This document shows, in pieces, positions 1 to 6,319 of a stretch of DNA of 6,319 bases. Made by a program: the position numbers and the translations under genes. This stretch comes from Kangiellaceae bacterium (GTDB lineage Bacteria; Pseudomonadota; Gammaproteobacteria; Enterobacterales; Kangiellaceae): contig JASBTO010000066.1 of assembly GCA_030148365.1 (NCBI GenBank), positions 1 to 6,319 on the forward strand, given 5' to 3'. The notes beneath the pieces were generated by a model. It worked only from the letters and a program-made list of their open reading frames with translations, made no database searches and was not told the DNA's origin. Position 1 is the stretch's first letter, and each line of letters opens with the position of its first letter.

Positions 1-1119
1 TTTCGAGGTCAGCCGGGCAAGGGGTACCTTCACAAAGTCCGGATCGCCGAGATACTTGCTGCGATCCGCAAAGGCGTATTTCATGGTCTCGGTAATCAGG
101 TGGACGCTGGCGGCGCTGTTTAACCCGGTTTTGGCGAGCGGAAACTGCTCCAGCACGTTAAGCATCTGCACCAGATGGATGCCGCCGGAGGACGGTGGCG
201 GCATGGAAACAATCTCATAACCCCGATAATTGCCGGTCACGGGCGCTCGCTCCACCACCCGGTATGCGGCGAGATCCCGGGCGCCAATCAGGCCTTCGTG
301 CGCCTCCATCTCCGCAACCAGTTTGCGGGCAATTTCACCCCGATAGAAAGCATCGGCGCCTTGTTCGGCAATGAGTTCCAGACTGCTGGCAAGATCCGGC
401 CGGCGCAACAACTCCCCCACCTGGTAGGCACTGCCATCGGCTTTGAAAAATATCCGCGCCGCTTCCGGATTGGCCAGCAACAGGTCCCGGCGCGCGTCCA
501 GATCCGCGGCCAGATGACGGCTGACGGGGATACCCTCCCGTGCCAGGGAAATAGCCGGCGCCATCACCCGGGTCAGCGGCAAACTGCCGTATTTCTCCTG
601 GGCGTGGGTCAGGCCCGCCACGGTGCCGGGCACGCCGGCGGCTTTATGGCTTTTCCGGATACGATGTTTATCGACATTACCGTCGGCATCCAGAAACATA
701 TCCCGGTGGGCCAGCGCCGGTGCCACTTCCCGGTAGTCGATTGTCAGCGTCTTGCCGGTCTCGGCAAGGTGCACCAACATGAAGCCTCCCCCGCCCAGGT
801 TTCCCGCTTTCGGCAGCGTCACGGAAAGCACAAAAGCCACTGCCACGGCGGCATCGACGGCATTGCCTCCCCGGGCGAGCATGTCGGCGCCGACCGCGCT
901 GGCCACCGCTTCTTCGGACGCCACCATACCCCGGCTGGCGACCACCGGCTGGAAGATGCTCTCGTAGCCAATGATGGGCGCAGCTTGTTTCTCTGCATCT
1001 TGCCTGGCCGCTGGAGCTTCCGGCGTGCGCACGGGAGGCGTGAAGGCCCACAGTTGTGGCGTCACCATGGACGCCATCAGCGCCACCAGGGCACAGAGCC
1101 GGGTCAGTTTGCGATTCAT
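1..1119 (-). CDS. ggt: Gamma-glutamyltranspeptidase precursor (partial, C-terminal part outside window)
   Basis: This enzyme cleaves or transfers the gamma-glutamyl group of glutathione and related compounds. Bacterial members are exported to the periplasm and self-cleave into a large and a small subunit. The first 373 residues are visible. An N-terminal signal peptide (MNRKLTRLCALVALMASMV, probable cleavage after LWA at residue 25) is followed by an Ala/Pro/Gln-rich linker to about residue 48. The large subunit begins near GMVASEEAVAS (64-74). Family landmarks are GGNAVDAAVA (84-93), NLGGGGFML (107-115), and DYREVAP with Arg130, which matches the substrate-carboxylate arginine (Arg114) of E. 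coli GGT. Further on are AGVPGTVAG and the PPPSSGGIHL stretch near residue 300. The self-processing threonine (about residue 390 in E. coli) would lie beyond the window edge, so activity cannot be judged. The ATG was chosen because it gives a proper signal peptide. It lies 13 bp after the receptor stop with no good Shine-Dalgarno, which suggests translational coupling. The reading frame is clean. Confidence 0.95.
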   Translation of the reverse strand, partial: MNRKLTRLCALVALMASMVTPQLWAFTPPVRTPEAPAARQDAEKQAAPIIGYESIFQPVVASRGMVASEEAVASAVGADMLARGGNAVDAAVAVAFVLSVTLPKAGNLGGGGFMLVHLAETGKTLTIDYREVAPALAHRDMFLDADGNVDKHRIRKSHKAAGVPGTVAGLTHAQEKYGSLPLTRVMAPAISLAREGIPVSRHLAADLDARRDLLLANPEAARIFFKADGSAYQVGELLRRPDLASSLELIAEQGADAFYRGEIARKLVAEMEAHEGLIGARDLAAYRVVERAPVTGNYRGYEIVSMPPPSSGGIHLVQMLNVLEQFPLAKTGLNSAASVHLITETMKYAFADRSKYLGDPDFVKVPLARLTSK

Positions 1120-1132
1120 GAAATTGATAATG

Positions 1133-4100
1133 TCAGAGACTCCAGTTGATGTCCTTGCTTTGCGGGATGGAGGTAACGGCATCCACCTCCCCCTTGCTGA
1201 CCAGGGTGCCCAGCTCAAATGCGAGTTTCGCGGGCAGCTCTGCGACCGGTGTCGCCTCGTTGGCCCGGATACCGAGCCAGGCGTTGCGGCTGTTGTTTTT
1301 TGCGATGCTCAGCGCCTGCTCCGCGAGATCCATGGCCTGCTCCCAATCAAGCGCCGCGGGCGCATTCTTTACAAATGGATAGGAGCTGAATCCGCCGCTG
1401 CAGGTGATGTCAATTTTGCTGCCGTTACCCAGGTCAAATTTGCGCGCCGAGATAAAATTCCGGATGCGCTCGGCGAGAAACGTCTGATGTTGAAGGTCCC
1501 GCATTTGCGCGACGACCAGGAATCGTTGACCTTGCCAGCGAACCAGCACATCTTCTCCAAAGCACGCACTCCGCAAGGTCTCCGCCACCTGATGCAGCAC
1601 ATGATCCCCGGCGACCATGCCATGGTGCTCATTGATGAATGAAAAATCATCAATGTCGATCATCAGGAAGCTCAGAAACTCCCGATCGCCGCCGGTTTTG
1701 CCTTGCCAGCTTTCGAGCAGATGCCGGCATTGCTGCTCCAGGCCTTGTAAAATAGTCTCCCGCGTTCGCAGGCCCGTGACCGCGTCAAGATAGGACTGCT
1801 CGTCCATTTCACGCCTCAAACCCGAAATTTCGAAGTCCCGATCCCGCAGTTCATCTTCCAGCTTGACCTGTTCGAGCTCGATTTCCTGACGGGCATCTTC
1901 GAGCCGAACTCTTACTTTCCGCTCGGCCTGCAATTGCTCCCGCAATGTATGATTGCGCAGCACCAGATTACGTCGCCACAGCCAGAGCGCCAGGGTCAAT
2001 AACAATACCAGAGTAACCCCAAGCAACAGCCAGGGCATGGTCTGCTGCCAGAAGCCACCCTGTTTGCGGAGAAACACCTTGAAGGATTCTTGCGGCCAGT
2101 CATTGCCCTTGTGGCGGGCCTGAACATCAATACGATAGCTGCCGGGCGCGAGGGCGGCCAGGGTCATGGTGCGCCTGGGTCCCATGGCCAGCCACTGATC
2201 CATCAGCGGTGTGATCAAATAACGGTATTCGATGATCTCGGGCGTCGAGTAATCCAGGGCCGAAAAGGCCAGGCTGACCAGTGATTCATCAATGCCGATT
2301 TCGAGCTCCACCTGCCCGACCTTCTGCATGGGCAGACGAATTTCGCGACCGGATGCATTTGCCTCTGTCAGCGCCAGATCAGGGTAGCCCCGGACGTTAC
2401 CGATTTGCTCCGGCTGGAAATGGTTATAGCCGTTGACGCCGCCGAAAAACAGCGAGCCATCGCGGCTGTCATAAGCCGAATTGACGAAAAACTCATCGTG
2501 TTGCAGCCCGTCCGAGTAAAAGAAGTGTTCAAAGCGGTTGCGCGTCGGGTGGTAGCGGACCAGACCATGGTTGGTCGCGAGCCACAAGTGACCGAGGCGA
2601 TCACCGAGGATGGAGCAGATATAGTCGTCCACCAATCCATCCGCTTCGGTAATTCTGGTGAACCGGTAAGGGCCACCCTGTTCCGGCTGCCAGGCGCGGT
2701 TGAGTCCTGCAGTCGTTCCCACCCACAGGCTGCCATCATAATCTTCGTAGATGGCATTGATTTCGTTGTCACTCAGGCTGGTTTCGCGCTCCGGATCATG
2801 ACGGTAATGTTCGAAAATTTCACTGCCACTGGGGCGCACCGCGAGGCCGGCAGAACCGCCAAGCCACAGATTCCCCCGCAAATCTTCATAGATGGTCTCG
2901 ACGGCCAGCAGCGAATCCAGAAAGCTTTCGGGCAACCCTTCCAGGGGGACAAAGCGGCTGCCGGCGAGATTACCGGAATCCGGCTCCTCAAGACGCCAGG
3001 CACCGGTCTGGGTGCCGGCCAGAATACCGCCGGCATGATCCTCATAGAGCGCAAAGACGCGATTTTGCGCGGCTCCCTCCCCGGTGGCCGGTGCAAAGGT
3101 AATGTGGTGAAAGCCCTGGCCCTCCGGCTGCCAGACAGAAATGCCCTTGCCGGTTCCGATCCAGATGCGTCCGCTGAAGTCCTCCAGCAGAGCCAGAACC
3201 CGGTCATCGCCGAGGGAGTCAGGGTTTCCGGGCTCGTGCTGCAGGTGACGCAGCGCACCCGTGTCCGGGTCCTGGATAAAAATTCCATGATGGGCCGTGC
3301 CGACCCAGATGTTGCCGTCTTTCGCCTGCAAAATGGCGGACACGATATTGTCGGCACCGAACTTGCCGCTCTGCGCCCGGGTAAACTGGTGACCAAAGCC
3401 TGCCACGCGGGGACTGAAGCGACTGACTCCGAGGTCGTGGCCAATCCAGACGACGCCATCCCTGGAGCGGAACAAATCATTAATGGTCTGGCTCACCAAA
3501 CCGTCGGGATCGCCGAAATCAACCTGAAACTGCTCCATGGATTCCGCATCCGGATCAAAGCGGCGCAGGCCACTGTCGGTGCCGATCCAGATGACATCGT
3601 CGCCATACAGAATATCGGTCACCCGGCTGTATCGGGATTTGTCGGAGCCGGCGTCCGTCAGCGGAAACCGCCGGAATCCCGGCTCCGACAGATCATAGCG
3701 ATACAGGCCTTGCCGGCCCCCGGCCCACAGGATTTGGCCATCGGTATCAAGACTGGTCAGATTTTCCGACGGGTCGTCGAGACAGGCGTTTTGCAGGACC
3801 GAGTCGCCGTCGGAGATCTCGTACAGGCAGTGGCCTGCCGCCAGATGGATCCGCTCCCGACCCGCCAGAGAAATAGCGGGAAAAGTGCTGATAGTGTCAG
3901 GCATCGCGACCCGGGAAAATTCCGCGCTGGCCGGGTCATACCGGTACAACCCACTGGAGCTGCTTACCCAGATATTGCCGTTGGCATCTTCCTGCAGCGC
4001 ACTGATCACCTGATCGCCGGGATTTTCCAGGGCTGCAGCATTGGCCGCAGCGCGGAGCCGGGGGGTGAAGTGCGTGGCCTGGCCGGTCTCCGGGTTGAAG

Positions 4101-4408
4101 CGGTCGAGCCCGTTCAGGTAGCCCAGCCAGAGGTACCCGGCGCTATCGGCCAGCATGACCAGAACCTCGTTGTGGGCTATGGAATTATCATCAGTGGAGG
4201 AATGGTGCCAGGTGCGGATATGATGGCCGTCAAAGCGGTTCAGACCATCCTGGGTCGCAAACCACATGAAGCCGCGCGCGTCCTGGGTGCTGGCAAAGAC
4301 GGTACTCTGGGACAAGCCTTCCGGTACGGTAACATGCTCAAGCCGCAAGGGAGTCCTGGCGTCAAGAGCGCCACAAAAAGCCAGTAACAGGTATGCCGAC
4401 AGACGCAC
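1133..4408 (-). CDS. Two-component-regulator-propeller receptor with Y_Y_Y domain, transmembrane helix and degenerate GGDEF domain
   Basis: This is a 1091-residue inner-membrane receptor. In order it has a short signal peptide (about 1-17) and a periplasmic region of repeated GxxWxGTxxGLxRFxP strands. The repeats start near residues 46, 91, 144, 186, 225, 271, 318, 365, 413, 460, 512, 559, 606 and 651. These 14 blades fit two seven-bladed propellers of the Reg_prop type. A Y_Y_Y immunoglobulin-like domain (about 712-783), one transmembrane helix (about 791-811), a charged coiled coil (about 816-870) and a GGDEF-fold domain (about 871-1045) follow, then a roughly 45-residue tail. The GGDEF fold keeps DAVTGL (875-880), IDID with Asp918, Asn926, Asp935 and SGG (1004-1006). 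The signature itself is QGQRF (959-963), and the I-site arginine is Phe950, so cyclase activity and product inhibition are doubtful. No EAL, histidine kinase or DNA-binding domain is present. Related propeller receptors sense extracellular ligands, often sugars; the ligand here is unknown. The start is GTG, the first standard start after an in-frame stop. Confidence 0.93.
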   Translation of the reverse strand: MRLSAYLLLAFCGALDARTPLRLEHVTVPEGLSQSTVFASTQDARGFMWFATQDGLNRFDGHHIRTWHHSSTDDNSIAHNEVLVMLADSAGYLWLGYLNGLDRFNPETGQATHFTPRLRAAANAAALENPGDQVISALQEDANGNIWVSSSSGLYRYDPASAEFSRVAMPDTISTFPAISLAGRERIHLAAGHCLYEISDGDSVLQNACLDDPSENLTSLDTDGQILWAGGRQGLYRYDLSEPGFRRFPLTDAGSDKSRYSRVTDILYGDDVIWIGTDSGLRRFDPDAESMEQFQVDFGDPDGLVSQTINDLFRSRDGVVWIGHDLGVSRFSPRVAGFGHQFTRAQSGKFGADNIVSAILQAKDGNIWVGTAHHGIFIQDPDTGALRHLQHEPGNPDSLGDDRVLALLEDFSGRIWIGTGKGISVWQPEGQGFHHITFAPATGEGAAQNRVFALYEDHAGGILAGTQTGAWRLEEPDSGNLAGSRFVPLEGLPESFLDSLLAVETIYEDLRGNLWLGGSAGLAVRPSGSEIFEHYRHDPERETSLSDNEINAIYEDYDGSLWVGTTAGLNRAWQPEQGGPYRFTRITEADGLVDDYICSILGDRLGHLWLATNHGLVRYHPTRNRFEHFFYSDGLQHDEFFVNSAYDSRDGSLFFGGVNGYNHFQPEQIGNVRGYPDLALTEANASGREIRLPMQKVGQVELEIGIDESLVSLAFSALDYSTPEIIEYRYLITPLMDQWLAMGPRRTMTLAALAPGSYRIDVQARHKGNDWPQESFKVFLRKQGGFWQQTMPWLLLGVTLVLLLTLALWLWRRNLVLRNHTLREQLQAERKVRVRLEDARQEIELEQVKLEDELRDRDFEISGLRREMDEQSYLDAVTGLRTRETILQGLEQQCRHLLESWQGKTGGDREFLSFLMIDIDDFSFINEHHGMVAGDHVLHQVAETLRSACFGEDVLVRWQGQRFLVVAQMRDLQHQTFLAERIRNFISARKFDLGNGSKIDITCSGGFSSYPFVKNAPAALDWEQAMDLAEQALSIAKNNSRNAWLGIRANEATPVAELPAKLAFELGTLVSKGEVDAVTSIPQSKDINWSL

Positions 4409-4425
4409 AAGGTAGTTGATGGTAT

Positions 4426-4432
4426 CCCCCTC
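4426..4432 (-). promoter_or_regulatory. Purine-rich ribosome-binding site upstream of the receptor gene
   Basis: The sequence GAGGGGG on the minus strand is the only Shine-Dalgarno-like element before the receptor. It stands 17 nt before the GTG at 4408, which is long. It is only 5 nt before an in-frame ATC at 4420-4418, and an in-frame TGA lies further upstream at 4438-4436. The true start may therefore lie a few codons upstream of the annotated GTG, or the site may be used at unusually long spacing. Confidence 0.45.
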
Positions 4433-4470
4433 TGCTCAATGTTTCCCCATCCGATCCGCTTCGCGGTTTA

Positions 4471-4494
4471 CCTGACTGGCGGTCAACCGTCAGG
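4471..4494. repeat. Short inverted repeat at the end of the acyltransferase gene
   Basis: The arms CCTGAC (4471-4476) and GTCAGG (4489-4494) are perfectly complementary around a 12-base loop. The loop can itself form a 3-bp CGG/CCG stem as an alternative pairing. The right arm covers the acyltransferase stop codon, and the rest lies in the 81-bp spacer before the receptor gene. No T-run follows on either strand, so it is not a standard intrinsic terminator. It could act as a weak attenuator or mRNA end-stabilising hairpin, or be chance. The rest of the spacer (4409-4470) shows no convincing -35/-10 pair. Confidence 0.3.
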
Positions 4495-5056
4495 GCTGGG
4501 CGGATTTCAACTGAATGCTGCTCTTCTTTTCCGGCCGTATGCCGGTTTTGTTGTCGTAGAAACCGCGGATCAGCTCCATATCCTTGTCTATATCGCCACT
4601 CGGGAACAGGATCGGACCAAAACCGAGGCGTCGGGTTTTCGCATCGATAAAAATCAGGCAGATGGGCAGTTTCGCTTTCATGGCAATGAAATAGAAGCCG
4701 GAGCGCCAGAATTCGGTTTTGCTGCGCGTCCCTTCCGGTGCCAGTGCCAACTGGATGCGGTCCCGGCTCGCCAGAATGCCGGCAATGCGGGTGACCACGT
4801 CATGGGCGCGGGAGCGCTCCACCGGGATCCCGCCCAGTATCCGGAAAAACCACCCCATGGGCGGCTTGAACAAAGTATGTTTGCCAAGAAATGCCGGCTG
4901 CAGGCGGTAACAGAAGCGAAACATCAGCAACCAGAAAAAGTCCCAGTTGGAGGTATGGGGCGCAATGATAAAAATCGAGCGAGGAAACGGCGGTAATTCT
5001 CCGACCACCTTCCAGCCACACAGACGCAAGGTGCCCCGCATCAGATGCCTGATCAT
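4490..5056 (-). CDS. Short lysophospholipid acyltransferase-like protein (PlsC/LPLAT superfamily)
   Basis: This is a 188-residue protein with the glycerolipid acyltransferase motifs in order. The HX4D catalytic box is HTSNWD (34-39), with His34 and Asp39 as the predicted catalytic pair. A GGIPVERSR block (75-83) and the phosphate-binding PEGTRS block (107-112) follow, then a hydrophobic PICLIFID strand. Family members transfer an acyl chain from acyl-ACP or acyl-CoA to a lysophospholipid or similar acceptor at the inner face of the membrane. At 188 residues it is shorter than classical PlsC (about 245) and lacks an N-terminal transmembrane helix, so it more likely belongs to a compact LPLAT subgroup whose acceptor I cannot name. 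It starts 10 bp after the purF stop, which suggests co-transcription. ATG at 5056 was chosen. A second ATG at 5041 (residue 6) has an AGG six bases upstream and is a real alternative. The broad family is secure; the substrate is not. Confidence 0.88.
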   Translation of the reverse strand: MIRHLMRGTLRLCGWKVVGELPPFPRSIFIIAPHTSNWDFFWLLMFRFCYRLQPAFLGKHTLFKPPMGWFFRILGGIPVERSRAHDVVTRIAGILASRDRIQLALAPEGTRSKTEFWRSGFYFIAMKAKLPICLIFIDAKTRRLGFGPILFPSGDIDKDMELIRGFYDNKTGIRPEKKSSIQLKSAQP

Positions 5057-5066
5057 CGACAGGCCA

Positions 5067-6319
5067 TCACTGGTTATGCAGGTCCATGACCTGCGAAGTT
5101 TCCGGTTCTTCGGCGCCGGAGCCCTGCTTGGCGATGTCATTGCGGTCCTGTTCCAGGCGCGCAAGATAGCGCTCGTCGATATCGCCGGTGACGTATTGAC
5201 CGGAGAATACCGAGGTATCGAACTCCTTGATATGGGGATTGCCCTCCCGGGCAGCTTCCACCATGGCATCTATATCCTGATAGATCAGTCGGTCCGCGCC
5301 GATGATCTTCGCGACTTCCTCTTCGGTGTGGCCATGGGCGACCAGTTCGTGGGCCGCGGGCATGTCGATACCATAGACATTGGGGTACCGGACCGGTGGC
5401 GCCGCTGACGCAAAGTAAACCTTTCGGGCGCCGGCTTCGCGCGCCATCTGGATGATCTGCTGACTCGTGGTACCGCGCACAATCGAGTCATCGACCAACA
5501 AGACATTCTTGCCGGCAAATTCGAGCTCGATGGCGTTCAGTTTCTGGCGCACGCTTTTTTTGCGCTGCTGCTGTCCGGGCATGATAAAGGTGCGGCCGAT
5601 GTAGCGGTTCTTGATAAACCCGTGGCGCATTTTCAGATTCAGGTGGTGTGCCAGTTCCATGGCGCTGGTGGTCGAGGTATCCGGGATCGGAATCACCACA
5701 TCGATATCATGATCCGGCCATTCCCGCTCGATCTTCTCCCCGAGCTTCTCGCCCATCCGCAGGCGCGCCTTGTAGACCGAGATGTTATCGATCATCGAGT
5801 CCGGCCGGGCCAGATAGACATGCTCGAAAATACAGGGCGTAAAGCGGACCGGCGCATGGCAGACCTTGCGGTGCAACTTGCCCTCTTCGGTAATGAAGAC
5901 CGCTTCTCCCGGTTTGATATCGCCAATCCGTTCAAAGCCCTGGGTATCAAGAGCAACAGATTCAGAGGCCACCATGTACTCAGTGCCTTCCGGTGTCTGT
6001 CGCTCACCGAGTACGGCCGGGCGAATGCCGTGGATGTCGCGGAAGCAGAGCAGGCCGTACCCGTTAATCAGCGCGACCGCGGCATAGGCGCCGCGGCATC
6101 GTTCAAAGACCCGGCCGACCGCGGTGAAAATGTCTTCAGGGGACAGGTGCAGATGACCGGTCTGCTCCAGCTCGTGGGCCAGTACATTGAGCAGGATTTC
6201 AGAATCGGAATTGGTGTTCAGGTGCCGGCGATCGGTTTTGAACAACTCTTCCTTGAGTTGCCCGGCATTGGTCAGATTACCGTTGTGCGCGAGAGTGATG
6301 CCATAGGGCGAGTTCACGT
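5067..6319 (-). CDS. purF: Amidophosphoribosyltransferase (partial, N-terminus outside window)
   Basis: PurF catalyses the first committed step of purine synthesis in the cytoplasm: PRPP plus glutamine gives phosphoribosylamine. The window starts inside the gene. The first complete codon is an internal valine (VNSPYGITLAHNGNLTNA), which aligns near residue 90 of E. coli PurF. The N-terminal catalytic cysteine and roughly the first 90 residues are therefore off the edge. What remains is the end of the glutaminase domain (HNGNLTN, NSDSE, CRGAYA, FRDIHGIRP) and the whole phosphoribosyltransferase domain. That domain includes IPIPDTSTTSAMELA, the flexible-loop region GRTFIMPGQQQRKKSVRQKLN, and the PRPP-binding motif VDDSIVRGTTS (5463-5495). 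The C-terminus ends in MDLHNQ, close to the E. coli ending. No key residue of the visible part is missing. The GTG at 6317 should not be taken as the start. Downstream, the acyltransferase gene follows after 10 bp. Confidence 0.97.
   Translation of the reverse strand, partial: VNSPYGITLAHNGNLTNAGQLKEELFKTDRRHLNTNSDSEILLNVLAHELEQTGHLHLSPEDIFTAVGRVFERCRGAYAAVALINGYGLLCFRDIHGIRPAVLGERQTPEGTEYMVASESVALDTQGFERIGDIKPGEAVFITEEGKLHRKVCHAPVRFTPCIFEHVYLARPDSMIDNISVYKARLRMGEKLGEKIEREWPDHDIDVVIPIPDTSTTSAMELAHHLNLKMRHGFIKNRYIGRTFIMPGQQQRKKSVRQKLNAIELEFAGKNVLLVDDSIVRGTTSQQIIQMAREAGARKVYFASAAPPVRYPNVYGIDMPAAHELVAHGHTEEEVAKIIGADRLIYQDIDAMVEAAREGNPHIKEFDTSVFSGQYVTGDIDERYLARLEQDRNDIAKQGSGAEEPETSQVMDLHNQ

Noticed and set aside
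175..1149. A 324-codon plus-strand open frame antisense to ggt
   Set aside because: It has the same direct-register antisense effect. The translation is His/Gly/Arg-rich with no family signature, and the opposite strand encodes an unmistakable gamma-glutamyltranspeptidase.
2405..4387. A 660-codon open frame on the plus strand, antisense to the receptor gene
   Set aside because: It is in exact codon register with the receptor, so it stays open simply because TTA, CTA and TCA codons are rare in this GC-rich gene. It ends at the TTA codon of the receptor's signal peptide. The translation shows no recognisable domain, while the minus strand is clearly a multi-domain protein.
4370..4408. A lipoprotein signal for the receptor (LLAFCG)
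   Set aside because: The residue before the cysteine is Phe, whereas a lipobox needs Gly, Ala or Ser there. An ordinary signal peptide is more likely.
4409..4489. A sigma70 promoter based on TTGACC on the minus strand (4481-4486)
   Set aside because: No acceptable -10 element lies 16-18 bases downstream, so a promoter cannot be supported from sequence alone.
4439..4996. A 185-codon plus-strand open frame antisense to the acyltransferase
   Set aside because: It is also in direct antisense register with the real gene and has no domain resemblance. The minus strand holds the HX4D and PEGTRS motifs.
5057..5269. A longer acyltransferase starting at 5269, inside the purF 3' end
   Set aside because: The extra 71 residues overlap purF in another frame, are Ser/Arg/Pro-rich and resemble no acyltransferase N-terminus. 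The 5056 ATG just after the purF stop fits the family.
6315..6317. GTG as a start codon for purF
   Set aside because: The encoded VNSPYGITLAHNGNLTN matches the interior of the glutaminase domain, so this is an internal valine and the gene continues beyond the window.

Overview
The window is a compact, GC-rich stretch of bacterial chromosome in which all four genes lie on the minus strand. In the order of transcription (right to left) they are purF (5' end cut off by the window), a short PlsC-type acyltransferase, a very large membrane receptor with a propeller sensor and a GGDEF-like output domain, and a gamma-glutamyltranspeptidase (3' end cut off). The PurF tail, which ends in MDLHNQ much like E. 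coli PurF, and the propeller/Y_Y_Y/GGDEF architecture suggest a gammaproteobacterium, probably a free-living or aquatic one. This is an inference from protein style, not a phylogenetic placement.

Layout. 6319-5067: amidophosphoribosyltransferase from about residue 90 to the C-terminus. 5056-4490: lysophospholipid acyltransferase-like protein, starting 10 bp after the purF stop. 4489-4409: an 81-bp spacer with a small inverted repeat and a purine-rich ribosome-binding site, but no convincing promoter or terminator. 4408-1133: a 1091-residue receptor with signal peptide, 14 recognisable propeller blades, a Y_Y_Y domain, one transmembrane helix, a coiled coil and a GGDEF-fold domain. 1119-1: gamma-glutamyltranspeptidase precursor with a signal peptide, starting 13 bp after the receptor stop. 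No gap is long enough to hide another gene. No RNA gene, mobile element or CRISPR array was seen.

How the parts fit. purF and the acyltransferase are probably co-transcribed housekeeping genes (purine synthesis and lipid metabolism). The receptor and ggt look like a second closely coupled pair: a periplasmic sensor and a periplasmic hydrolase/transferase acting on glutathione and gamma-glutamyl compounds. The most notable observation is that the receptor's GGDEF signature reads QGQRF and its inhibitory-site arginine is gone, although the rest of the fold is preserved. It is therefore probably not an active diguanylate cyclase and may signal by binding a ligand or partner. Apart from this, the window holds ordinary chromosomal genes, and I do not see clear evidence of a wholly new system.
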